Source of the DNA: Epibacterium ulvae
Lineage (GTDB): Bacteria; Pseudomonadota; Alphaproteobacteria; Rhodobacterales; Rhodobacteraceae
Direction: 5' to 3'
NCBI RefSeq assembly: GCF_900102795.1
Contig: NZ_FMWG01000004.1
Location: 248,001 to 312,000 of the forward strand
Length of the DNA: 64,000 bases
Each line of letters opens with the position of its first letter. Position 1 is the first letter of the stretch. Of the stretch, positions 53,157-62,090 are shown piece after piece. A model generated the notes under the pieces. That model saw only the letters and a program-made list of their open reading frames with translations. It was not told the origin of the DNA and made no database searches. Made by a program: the position numbers and the translations under genes.

Positions 53157-56100
53157 TTAGTTTGTGGCTTTGATGCGTTTCGAAATCTGGCTCATCAGCA
53201 ATTCAACGCTGTGTTTATCCATGTCCTTTGTTTGCTTGGCATCGACAATGGCCATGAGATGCTCAGCAGGAACACCAAGTGCGTCTTTCAAGAAGGTCGC
53301 AACCGGCTTGCCCAACCAGCGCCCTGCATCCACCAGTAGGGTCGTTTCATGTTCCTTGATCTTTGCGGTGTCCTCTGCGGTTTTCTCTGGCTTTGCTTGC
53401 AATTTTGCCAATTCTTCCTGCGCTTCAACACGATCCTTAATTTGCTGTGCAGTTGCACGCGGAATTTCAGCCCTGAGATCTTGCAGCAACTGATCCACCA
53501 CCAATGCAGGTTCGCGCTGAATAATCATCTTCACAACAGCTTCTTTCTGTTTCTCAGGTTCGCTGTTGGGAGGCAGGTTATATTTGTTCTGCAACCGGGT
53601 CATCTGCTTGTCTGTGATATTTTCACTCATATAGTTTTGCAGCGCATGACGGACCTGGTCCTTACTGTGTTGGCGATTGGCCTCAAGCCCGGTTTTAATC
53701 AAACTGTTTGTACCGCTCACCACGTTGTAGGCCAGAATAGTCGTTACAAAGGCAGCAGGCGCCCCACCGGGTGTAGCCGCTGTGCTTACAAACCCAACTG
53801 TAGCGGAGACATCCCGAATAGTATCCAAAAGAGTCGAAACACCATCATAGACTTGTTTTTTACGATCCAAAGTTTGCGACGCAGCGTATTTGGCATTCTC
53901 TACAGACTCCGGCATCTTTTCGTCAGGAGCGACCAGATCTGCAGCTTTCTCATACCCGTCCTGCATTTGGTTGCGATATTCCGTGGTCTTGTAAAGCGTA
54001 TGGGCATCCTGAACGAGCTGGAGAGTAGATGCCAAGGCTGATACCGTCCCCAATGCACCAGGAATAGCTTGATTCACCAACGCTCCTGCACCTGATTCAG
54101 CAAACGCTTGGCGGGCCGCATTCAGATCTTCAAGAATGCCTGCTGTGGCCTGCTGATTGTTGCTGGTTCTTATAACCCCGCGGATTGCGAGTTGAACGCC
54201 TTGTATTGCGCCAACATTGCCTACAACATTGTTGATAGGTGCCATGGTCTTAGACACTTTTTCCTTGGCTCGCCCTTCTGCCTTGTCCAGCAAGCGTTCG
54301 CTCAAAAAATGCATAACTTTCGAACGCTCTTTAGCCACGGTACCTTCGATGTTTTGATATTCCCGTTCAAGATCTGTGGCTTTATCCCGCGCTTCGGCTT
54401 GCGCAACGTTGCGAACTTCAAGACCAGCATTTTGATACTTTTCAGCCACGTTGAAATTGCGCGTCGCAGCAGCAGGTCCAGCACCTGCGAGTTGGGCACC
54501 ACGACGTGCATATGTCAGTGACGAAGTATCAGCGTTCTGGCCCAGATTGGTGGCAACAACATTTACGGTTTGACCGGTGAGCGCTGAACTATTCGCGACA
54601 TTGCCCGCAGCGCCTTGAACAAGACCACGAACGCGTGCATCAGAATCCACTGGCTTAAACGTGGCGTTATATGCGGCCCGCAGTCCAATGCGCGCTTTTG
54701 TAGCTGCCCCAGGAATTGGCATCGCTTTATCCGCAGCTACACGAAGTTCACGCGGCCATTCCTCACGCGGTATGTTCTTACTGCGAGGTTGGATCTCTCC
54801 ATCTTTCTCTTCAACAGCGACATCTTGGAGCAAAGTCTGCAAATCATCAGCCGATACATTTGTTTGAGCAACAAATTGCTTCAATGTTTCAGGCCACTCC
54901 GATTGTTCACGGAGTGCCCCCGTATCCCCGTCACGTGGGACGTTTCTATCAAAGAACCCACCAATTTCAGTGTCAGGTATCAGCGCAGCAGGAATGATAT
55001 CACGTGCGCGTTGCTGAAGATCCGCCGGCCAGCGCTTGAACGGGATATTCAGACCCTTTTGTACCTGTTGATCAATCTGCTCAGAGAGCTTTTGCAGTTT
55101 TTCCGCATCATTTTGAGGAGCACGAATTTTTGCATTGCGCTCTACCGTTTTCATACGGGAGCCCAGTTTTTGCAAAGCAAGGATCGCACGGTTCTCTTGA
55201 CGCTGTGCAGTCTGCGCAGGTGTCTCTTCCTGCTTAGCTTGCTGAGCTTTAATGCGACGATGCCAAAGCACCTTACCCCGTTTTTGCGTGGTATAATCCT
55301 TCTTCAATTCAAGTTCATCGACCTTCACACCCAAGGTTTTGTCTTCCAGCATCTTGTCAGTCATATTGACAACCAGCTGTTTCAAAATCTCCTCAGCCTT
55401 ATGTTTGGACATATCGTCCAATTTAGTGTCTGCCGGCAACAAATCTGGCGCAACTTTGTGCTCGATCGCCTTCTGTAAAATCGCTTTTATTTCGGTCTGA
55501 GGCAATTTGGCCTGAACAAGATCACGGACCTGTTTGTCAGATGCACGCAACAGTTTTCCATAACGTGCAAGACCTAAAATCTCCATTGCGGCATGAGCTG
55601 CCTGATATTGCTTTTTCTGATCTAGCTCTTCGGTTTCTTTCTTTTTCTTATCATCTACAGCAGTGCTCAACCCTGCAGCAGCAACACCCGCACCCAACAG
55701 GTTTTTGCCCAGCTTTTCGATGCGAGTTAGGAGATCTTGTGCATCCGAAACAGACGTCAGTACCCCGTCATCGGGAATCTCTTCAGCCTCTGCTTTGAAC
55801 CCCAGTTCCACCAGCTGATCCTTGAGCAGCTGGCCAAGCTCCGCTTGTGTTGGCTGCCGGGTCTTCACACCCTGTTGGCCAAACTGAATGTTCGGTTTCA
55901 TCCGATTTTTCAATCCTCGTAACCGGCTGCGTTTTTGTTCAGTCGCATCTGTTTCGCGAATTAGCTCAACGGTCAGCACTGGCTTGTGCTGACCCTGTTC
56001 AAAGTTGAGGAAACCAGTCGCCAGATTTCTAAGCCGCATTGCTTTTTGTTGCGTCGATTTACGCCCTTCGGTTTGCTGCAGGGGCTCGTTGTTACGCAGA

Positions 56101-59024
56101 TTTGCCTGGGCGGCACGACGCGCACGCTGGTTTGTCTTGCCTTCGGTGGCAAGAGTATACCCTTTGTCCTGCATTTGCGTGATATCTTCGCTGACATCCC
56201 GCATATTGGCACGTATCTCTTTCTCATAGGTGGCTATCTGCGCATCAATTTTTTGACCAACTTCACGCATCTTGGGAACTTCTGACGACAGCATCTTGTC
56301 CAATACCACATCCGTGAGAATGGCGTGTATGCGGTCCAGCTTTCCCAACATCGCTGTGCCAATATCCGTATTTTTAGAAGCGTGTAACGCAGCACGTGCC
56401 ACAGTCTCAAGTGCAGGTAGAGCACGTTCAAGATCTTCGGCATTCTTGGTAAGTTCAGAAATCTTTTCGTCGCGAAAGGTACGTTCACCTGGTTCGGTGT
56501 CGATACCATCCACAACCACGGGCAAATCCGCCTCAGGTTTTCGAACAAAATCGTTCTGTCGGATCGCGCCATCCACACGCGCCAATGCAAGATCAAGCCG
56601 TTCAATATGCTGCATGGTGACATCATTTGTATCCATGCCAAGGTCAGCGGGCGCAACATCAACCAAGATATCATCATTTTTGGTAGCGACCGCTTCACCT
56701 GCTGCATTCAACCAAGCAGGGTTGATCATATTGGTCTCAAAACCAGCTTCTTTGGCAGCTGCATCAAATCGTTTGAGCGCCTCCAAATCTGGAATTTCAA
56801 GCAAATAGGCACCATTTTCTGAAACCTGCGGCACAAATTCACCGGCAAATGCAGCGACACGATCGGACGGGATAGTTGCCGCAATGGGAAAATACGCCGT
56901 TTTACTGGCTTCATTCGCACTATCCATTTGCCCATCAGGAACAAAAGCCTTGAACCCTAACTCATTTCCGTCTTCGGAAATCTGTTCTGCAGCTTTAGAT
57001 AAAGTTTGCCCTACATGGACTTCAAATTCTGTCAGATTTTTCTGCGCAGGCGTCCCAACTGTCGTACTGCCCAAGTGTTCTGCATGTGCTGTACGTGCAT
57101 CCCGAGCCTCTGTTTCAAGAGTCGTGACAGTCGCCGGTCCAGCATGGCGTGTCACAAATGGTCGTGGGCGTTCAAGGCTAAAGCTTTCTTGCTCACCTTT
57201 TGCATTTTGTAGCGAAATTTCCTGTCGGCCACTCTCATCCGTTTTCATGTGATCACTGTGAGGAGAGGCCGATAACAAACCAGGCCCAGAAAATGCTGCG
57301 TCTTTATGAGAAAGCGCCTGATAATCACCGGGAATATTGGTCAATGCCATGATCGGTTTGTCATCACGCAAAAGCGATGCTTCAGTCGCCTTCTCGTACA
57401 GACGATATTGGCCCGTGTTTTGATCATGCTTAGCAACAAACGTAACATCGTCTTTGCGATTGGGGTAAGTTGCTGTAAAGGTGATCGGCGGTTTCTCAAC
57501 ATTCTCTTCCACCTTAAGAGAACTTCCTTGCGCCAATTTAATCTCAGACTCTTTTTCAAGATCTGTCAGCCGCTCCAGATCAATCTGTACCTGTACCGTC
57601 CCGGCTCCTTCGCCGGTTGATGCACCAATGTTGGCTTTCTGCTGTTCAATCGGAACGGTTCCAGAGCCCAAAGTAGGGTCAGTCAGAAACAAAGCCTTCG
57701 TTGGCCCAGCAGTCGATTCCGCAGCACTAATGATACGGGTGTCTGCAGCGGGACGACCCTGCTTCATATGATATTGATGCGTATCGTCGGGACGCGCCCA
57801 CACGATAACAGAATCTAACTTATCCGCCGCCTTTTGGACAGGTAACGACATCGGCGCGATATCTGCATCTTTTACAAGCGGCTTGGTCATCTCATCTGGA
57901 GCGCGTGTCTTACTCGCCGGCAATTCAGCCGAGCCCTCATCAGACTTTGCTACATTTAGACGTTCTGTATAACTAGGGCTGCGACGCAAACCCGATTGAG
58001 GCTGTATTTCAGATGTATCTGTCTCTGGCTCAGTATCTTCTGCCGTTTGCGTTTGCACCGCTTGATTGCCAGCTGGCCGGATCTCATCTGTCGGGGCCGC
58101 TTGTGAGGGCTCAGCCCGTGTGGCCTGAGCCTCATTAGTTGGCGCCGCCTGCGCAGCTTCATCTCTCACGGCTGGGGTGGTACTTTCAACGGATGCCGGG
58201 CGTGTTTGGTCTTGTCGTGAAAACACACTGTGCAATTCTGAAACAGGTTTTTGCTGCTCTTGCACCACAGCACCACCGTTTGTTTGCACATTATCCTGAA
58301 AACGCACACGTCTTTCTGGCACGCTGGCACTGGCAGACGCATCCTCACTTTTCGCGCCGGTTGCTCCATCGCCAGCTTCAAAAACCGACTTCAATTCCGA
58401 CGCTGTTTTTTGCGGTTCCCGGAGAACATTTTCATTGTTTGAAGGACCAGCATCCTGAAACGTTGTGCGCCGATCAGTCACAGAATGCAGCGGTGTCGCA
58501 GGCACTTCTGATTTTTGGCTCGCAGCAGTGCCCTCAAAAACAGATCGCAACTCGGATGTTGTTTTTTGGGCCCCTTCAAAAACGTTTGGGTTGGCACCCT
58601 TAATCGCTTTTTCAAGCTGCGTGCGCCGTTCGGCAACGGATAGGCCAGCAGGTGTGTTATTCGTTGGTTCACTGACGGTCTCTTGCTCACCTGCATCGCT
58701 TTCAGAAACAATCTCTTCCTGCGCTTCAGTTTCATCAAGCGGTTGAAGTTCCGCGGTTTCAGCCTGAACAGCATTTTGAACATCTTGAGCCTGCTGAGGC
58801 AAAGGCGACAAACTTTGCGTTTGACCCTGAGCCTGATCAGCAGCAGCGGCTTCAGCTTGAAGCTGTTGATACGTCACAGGAGCGAGATCGGCGGATGGAG
58901 GAAGCGGTGCCGCTGGCAATTCCAGCGAAAGACGAGGCGCGGTACTTGGATTTGGAGAATCCACGGCGCTGCCCACTGAAGATGTTCGACTATCGGATCT
59001 TGCAATATTCTGTGTCGCGTCCAT
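53157..59024 (-). CDS. giant (1955-residue) presumed T3SS effector/secreted protein with tandem repeats
   Basis: I do not recognise a family for this 1955-residue protein. The ATG at 59024 has GAGG 9 bp upstream. Residues 1-390 are disordered and Pro/Gln/Ala/Glu-rich, with three tandem units of 52-53 residues: SVAERRTQLEKA / KTTSELRSVFE (129-164), SVTDRRTTFQDA / KTASELKSVFE (181-216), SVPERRVRFQDN / KPVSELHSVFS (234-269). Residues about 400-900 contain mixed strands and helices, perhaps enzymatic. Residues about 900-1600 are charged and helical. Two hydrophobic stretches near residues 1645-1670 and 1725-1775 (VGFVSTAATPGGAPAAFVTT) could insert into membranes. No signal peptide. Size, composition and island position suggest a T3SS effector or translocator-effector. 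A terminator hairpin follows. Confidence 0.75.
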   Translation of the reverse strand: MDATQNIARSDSRTSSVGSAVDSPNPSTAPRLSLELPAAPLPPSADLAPVTYQQLQAEAAAADQAQGQTQSLSPLPQQAQDVQNAVQAETAELQPLDETEAQEEIVSESDAGEQETVSEPTNNTPAGLSVAERRTQLEKAIKGANPNVFEGAQKTTSELRSVFEGTAASQKSEVPATPLHSVTDRRTTFQDAGPSNNENVLREPQKTASELKSVFEAGDGATGAKSEDASASASVPERRVRFQDNVQTNGGAVVQEQQKPVSELHSVFSRQDQTRPASVESTTPAVRDEAAQAAPTNEAQATRAEPSQAAPTDEIRPAGNQAVQTQTAEDTEPETDTSEIQPQSGLRRSPSYTERLNVAKSDEGSAELPASKTRAPDEMTKPLVKDADIAPMSLPVQKAADKLDSVIVWARPDDTHQYHMKQGRPAADTRIISAAESTAGPTKALFLTDPTLGSGTVPIEQQKANIGASTGEGAGTVQVQIDLERLTDLEKESEIKLAQGSSLKVEENVEKPPITFTATYPNRKDDVTFVAKHDQNTGQYRLYEKATEASLLRDDKPIMALTNIPGDYQALSHKDAAFSGPGLLSASPHSDHMKTDESGRQEISLQNAKGEQESFSLERPRPFVTRHAGPATVTTLETEARDARTAHAEHLGSTTVGTPAQKNLTEFEVHVGQTLSKAAEQISEDGNELGFKAFVPDGQMDSANEASKTAYFPIAATIPSDRVAAFAGEFVPQVSENGAYLLEIPDLEALKRFDAAAKEAGFETNMINPAWLNAAGEAVATKNDDILVDVAPADLGMDTNDVTMQHIERLDLALARVDGAIRQNDFVRKPEADLPVVVDGIDTEPGERTFRDEKISELTKNAEDLERALPALETVARAALHASKNTDIGTAMLGKLDRIHAILTDVVLDKMLSSEVPKMREVGQKIDAQIATYEKEIRANMRDVSEDITQMQDKGYTLATEGKTNQRARRAAQANLRNNEPLQQTEGRKSTQQKAMRLRNLATGFLNFEQGQHKPVLTVELIRETDATEQKRSRLRGLKNRMKPNIQFGQQGVKTRQPTQAELGQLLKDQLVELGFKAEAEEIPDDGVLTSVSDAQDLLTRIEKLGKNLLGAGVAAAGLSTAVDDKKKKETEELDQKKQYQAAHAAMEILGLARYGKLLRASDKQVRDLVQAKLPQTEIKAILQKAIEHKVAPDLLPADTKLDDMSKHKAEEILKQLVVNMTDKMLEDKTLGVKVDELELKKDYTTQKRGKVLWHRRIKAQQAKQEETPAQTAQRQENRAILALQKLGSRMKTVERNAKIRAPQNDAEKLQKLSEQIDQQVQKGLNIPFKRWPADLQQRARDIIPAALIPDTEIGGFFDRNVPRDGDTGALREQSEWPETLKQFVAQTNVSADDLQTLLQDVAVEEKDGEIQPRSKNIPREEWPRELRVAADKAMPIPGAATKARIGLRAAYNATFKPVDSDARVRGLVQGAAGNVANSSALTGQTVNVVATNLGQNADTSSLTYARRGAQLAGAGPAAATRNFNVAEKYQNAGLEVRNVAQAEARDKATDLEREYQNIEGTVAKERSKVMHFLSERLLDKAEGRAKEKVSKTMAPINNVVGNVGAIQGVQLAIRGVIRTSNNQQATAGILEDLNAARQAFAESGAGALVNQAIPGALGTVSALASTLQLVQDAHTLYKTTEYRNQMQDGYEKAADLVAPDEKMPESVENAKYAASQTLDRKKQVYDGVSTLLDTIRDVSATVGFVSTAATPGGAPAAFVTTILAYNVVSGTNSLIKTGLEANRQHSKDQVRHALQNYMSENITDKQMTRLQNKYNLPPNSEPEKQKEAVVKMIIQREPALVVDQLLQDLRAEIPRATAQQIKDRVEAQEELAKLQAKPEKTAEDTAKIKEHETTLLVDAGRWLGKPVATFLKDALGVPAEHLMAIVDAKQTKDMDKHSVELLMSQISKRIKATN

Positions 59025-59127
59025 AAAAGCTGCCTCAAGGGTGAGAAATGTAAAAGGAATAACACTAGAAAAATTAGATCGAGTTTGTCGAAAATTCAGA
59101 TAAATTTTGTTTATAAGTAGTTTCTAA

Positions 59128-59359
59128 GGCTCTGTTGCATAGATTACTGCATGAGGGCACTTTGGAACTTGATCTGTCGTGAGAGCGACAGTCATGATTG
59201 ATTTCAAGCCGCGTCATCTCATTGGTGAGGTCAAGGCGCTGATCTGCCTGCTGGTATTGCCGTTACGGCGTCGGCCGTTGCAACCTTGAGACCAAGATCG
59301 TCGAACACCGTGTCAGCCTTGATCACAGCACAATTTTATCGACTGCACTCATGTCCTAG
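59128..59359 (+). mobile_element. IS6-family insertion sequence relic
   Basis: GGCTCTGTTGCA at 59128-59139 matches the usual IS6/IS26-type terminal repeat. Just inside, MIDFKPRHLIGEVKALIC is followed, after a one-base frameshift, by WYCRYGVGRCNLETKIVEHR and VSLDHSTI. These match the start of IS6 transposases (DFKGRHF...RWYCRYGVSYRDLE...VDHSTI). The rest is gone. It lies 103 bp beyond the giant gene start and marks the right edge of the island. Confidence 0.85.
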
Positions 59360-59427
59360 TTACTTTCCCTAATGTTGTCGCAGCGTGATGCCACAAGACC
59401 TCTATTCAAAAAAGTCATATGGGATTT

Positions 59428-59456
59428 ACGATCCATGTGGCCGTCGCATGGATCGT
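59428..59456 (-). terminator. hairpin downstream of the RraA-operon
   Basis: ACGATCCATG (59428-59437) and CATGGATCGT (59447-59456) form a perfect 10-bp stem with a 9-nt loop. It lies about 100 bp after the stop of the leftward RraA-family gene; a TTTTTT run follows on the minus strand some 18 bases later. A possible terminator or processing site of that operon. Confidence 0.5.
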
Positions 59457-59553
59457 TGTACACTCTAGGCTTTTGTTCAGAAAACCGGGCGATCTGGGGC
59501 AACGGAACCCGATGCTAATCAGGATCCTCCACGACCAGATATCAATCGGTCTG

Positions 59554-60249
59554 TCATGTGCGCGCTTGTTCAAACTTGCCCCAGGCCTTTTCGAAGCTTG
59601 CAAAGTCAAAGCCCTCTTCCCGAGCGACATCTAAAATGATGCTTTCTGTGTCTAATAGTTTTGTGATGGCGGCTTCTAACGCTGGGATCACATCATCAGG
59701 CACCACAATGGCACCATGTTGGTCAGCATGCACAAGGTCGCCATCCCGAACTGTCATGCCAAAGATTTCAACCGCTGTGCCAATTTCTTTTACATGTACA
59801 AATCCGTGGCTTGGACCGATCGAGCCTGCAATCACCGGATAGCCCTCAGGGACATCTCCCAAATCGCGCATCACACCATTGGTCAGGGTTCCAGAGATCC
59901 CAAATCCCTTATGAATGGTTGTATTGATCTCACCCCAAAACGCACCGATGCAATCCGGAAAATCGAGATCTTCGATCACAGTCACTGCCGGGCGCGGGCC
60001 TTCTGCCATGTGTTTATAATAGGACATGCGCCGCGCCTTGATAACATCAGCAGGTTCAGTTGGCGCATGAACCGCAGCAATTTTTGCGGTGCGTGCATAG
60101 CCAACGATCGCCCCTTCATCAGGGGCAGAACACAGCATGGTGCCACGGGTGAAATCATTGAACCCGCGTTTGCCCTGCGCCACTTCGATAGCATTGCAGA
60201 CAGTGGGGGTATCGACAGATTGAAGCAGTTTCATCAAGGATGGGGTCAT
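59554..60249 (-). CDS. RraA-family protein (HMG/CHA aldolase-like)
   Basis: A 231-residue protein of the RraA/4-hydroxy-4-methyl-2-oxoglutarate aldolase family. The ATG at 60249 overlaps the end of the upstream alpha/beta hydrolase gene. The metal- and pyruvate-binding loop is represented by GEINTTIHKGFGISGTLTNG then VMRDLGDVPEGYPV, in which the Arg-Asp pair (NGVMRD) matches the family motif G-x-R-D. Family members cleave 4-hydroxy-2-oxo acids of aromatic breakdown. It is the last gene of the right-flank operon and probably performs the final aldol cleavage. Confidence 0.87.
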   Translation of the reverse strand: MTPSLMKLLQSVDTPTVCNAIEVAQGKRGFNDFTRGTMLCSAPDEGAIVGYARTAKIAAVHAPTEPADVIKARRMSYYKHMAEGPRPAVTVIEDLDFPDCIGAFWGEINTTIHKGFGISGTLTNGVMRDLGDVPEGYPVIAGSIGPSHGFVHVKEIGTAVEIFGMTVRDGDLVHADQHGAIVVPDDVIPALEAAITKLLDTESIILDVAREEGFDFASFEKAWGKFEQART

Positions 60250-60250
60250 G

Positions 60251-60943
60251 TCAGCTCTCAAGCCAGCGCAGCAGCGCGGCGGTTATTTGTTCCGGTTGTT
60301 CAAGCGTCGGCAAATGGCCTGCGCCGTCAATAATATGCAATGTGCTATTGGGCAGAAGATCATGCATCAAGTGATGACGTTCGATCGGGCACAGCGTGTC
60401 GTCGCGCCCGCAGAGGACAAGCGCGGGGCGTTCAAAGGCGCGCAGGGTGTCGCATTGATCTGGCCGGTCTCGCAAAGCGATCGACTGGGACAAGAAAACT
60501 TTAGGGCCCAGATCCATTGCCATAGCCATACACAGATCCAGAATGCTTCCCATATTGGGGCCCTCTGCCAGATAGTTGGGCTTCATCTCATCACGCATAA
60601 CACGGCGTAGATCACCGTTTCGCGCGGCTTGCATCTGTGGGTCGCGACGGGCTTTGATCTCTTCCTTTTCAGCCAATGGGTTGGTATCGAGCAGGGCCAG
60701 TTTTTCTACGCGCTCAGGCGCTTGCCGCAGTATCTCCATGGCCACTATTCCCCCCATCGACAAACCTGCGAGGGCGAACTGCGGCGGTGCGGTGGCTAGG
60801 ATCTGCGCTGCCAGCCCTGCAACACTGTCGTGCCCAACCAGCGGATAGGACACAAGAGGCACACGCCCCGACAACGAGGCGATCTGGGGGGAAAACAGCC
60901 GTGCGTCACACATCATGCCCGGCAACAGAAGGAGGGGCATCAT
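60251..60943 (-). CDS. alpha/beta hydrolase
   Basis: A 230-residue alpha/beta-fold hydrolase. The nucleophile elbow is GLSMGG (FALAGLSMGGIVAMEIL) near residue 84, the acid is in LVLCGRDDTLCP and the His in DGAGHLPTLEQPEQI. It resembles esterases and enol-lactone hydrolases of 230-260 residues. The ATG overlaps the stop of the MetE-like gene by four bases. It should open a lactone or ester intermediate in the operon's pathway; the real substrate is unknown. Confidence 0.9.
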   Translation of the reverse strand: MMPLLLLPGMMCDARLFSPQIASLSGRVPLVSYPLVGHDSVAGLAAQILATAPPQFALAGLSMGGIVAMEILRQAPERVEKLALLDTNPLAEKEEIKARRDPQMQAARNGDLRRVMRDEMKPNYLAEGPNMGSILDLCMAMAMDLGPKVFLSQSIALRDRPDQCDTLRAFERPALVLCGRDDTLCPIERHHLMHDLLPNSTLHIIDGAGHLPTLEQPEQITAALLRWLES

Positions 60944-62073
60944 AGGCGTTTGGAGGCTAGGGCTGCGCCCTCTGACAGGGATTTCAGCTTGGCATAAGCG
61001 ATGTCTGGGTCAACCGCGCCAAAACCGGCAAACGTGCCAAAACCACAATCACTGCCCGCGACCACGCGGTCTGCGCCGACAATTCCTGAAAAGCGTTCAA
61101 TGCGCTGTGCGACCAGATCGGGGTGCTCAACAAAATTAGTAGTAGTGTCGACAACTCCGGGCACCAGTATCTTGTCGTCGGGGATTTGGCTTTTGCGATC
61201 CCGGAACACTGTCCATTCATGCGCGTGGCGTGGGTTTGAAGTCTCAAACAGCAGGTACTGTGCCTTCGTATTCATCAATGTCGTAAACACGCTGTCCATT
61301 GGAATGTCGCAGCAATGCGGGCCTTCGTAGTTGCCCCAGCAGATATGCACGCGCACTTTTTCAGCCGGTACATTTTGCAGCGCATGGTTCAGCGCCTCAA
61401 CGTGCATATCGGCAATCTTCAAGAACTCGGCTTCCGACAAATCGTTGAACAACATATGTCGAGACAAAGCCAGATCAGGACAATCCAGTTGCAAATCCAG
61501 ACCTGCGTCAACGATGGTTTCATATTCTTCCTTCATCGCATCCGCCAATGCGGCCAGATAAGCATCGCGCGTTGGGTAGAAGTCGTTTTGAAGGAAGAGC
61601 GAAACCACCCCTGGTGAGGCCGCATTCATAAAACCATGCTCCAGACCCTGATCCGCCATGGCGGATTTCAGATTGTTGATGTCCTTGTTCAGATCATCTT
61701 GCCCTTTGGAGCGCACCTCGCCCGTGCACATGGGGCGGGCATATTGCGGGGTGCCGCCGCCGTCAGCCAGACGTTTCAGGAAGCTTGGAAACATCTTCAA
61801 ATCCGCGGGCGCATTGCGCGGGCTATCACCGGAAAACCCTGTATAGCGGTCTTTGACGTAGGTCGCGTATGAGATTTTTGAAGTCTCGCCGTCGCTGATA
61901 ATGTCTACGCCAACCTCGGCCTGTTTGCGGACGGTTGCTGCAACCGCAGCTGTCATGCAGCTGTCAGAGGCGCCCATGTCATAGGGCTGCGCATTCTCGC
62001 GCGCAAAAATGAAATCCACCACGTCCTGCGTGCGGGGCAGAGAGCCCACATGGGTTGTCTTGATTTTTGTCAT
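60940..62073 (-). CDS. cobalamin-independent methionine-synthase-like (MetE C-terminal family) protein
   Basis: A 377-residue protein of the MetE/CoM-transferase fold, without the MetE N-terminal half. The zinc ligands are visible: His and Cys in VRVHICWGNYEG, a Glu in LLFETSNPRHAHEW, and a Cys in VVAGSDCGFGTFAG. The opening TTHVGSLPRTQDVVDF is also typical. Proteins of this type activate thiols for alkyl transfer or epoxide opening, and in roseobacters they often lie in catabolic operons rather than in methionine synthesis. GGAGAG precedes the ATG. Confidence 0.9.
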   Translation of the reverse strand: MTKIKTTHVGSLPRTQDVVDFIFARENAQPYDMGASDSCMTAAVAATVRKQAEVGVDIISDGETSKISYATYVKDRYTGFSGDSPRNAPADLKMFPSFLKRLADGGGTPQYARPMCTGEVRSKGQDDLNKDINNLKSAMADQGLEHGFMNAASPGVVSLFLQNDFYPTRDAYLAALADAMKEEYETIVDAGLDLQLDCPDLALSRHMLFNDLSEAEFLKIADMHVEALNHALQNVPAEKVRVHICWGNYEGPHCCDIPMDSVFTTLMNTKAQYLLFETSNPRHAHEWTVFRDRKSQIPDDKILVPGVVDTTTNFVEHPDLVAQRIERFSGIVGADRVVAGSDCGFGTFAGFGAVDPDIAYAKLKSLSEGAALASKRL

Positions 62074-62090
62074 CTGGGCTCTCCGCTTGG

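Noticed and set aside
54615-55478. 287-codon plus-strand open frame inside the giant gene
   Set aside because: Composition is unlike neighbouring genes, there is no ribosome binding site, and it is opposite an intact frame.
59716-60333. 205-codon plus-strand open frame
   Set aside because: Antisense to the RraA-like gene, which matches its family throughout.
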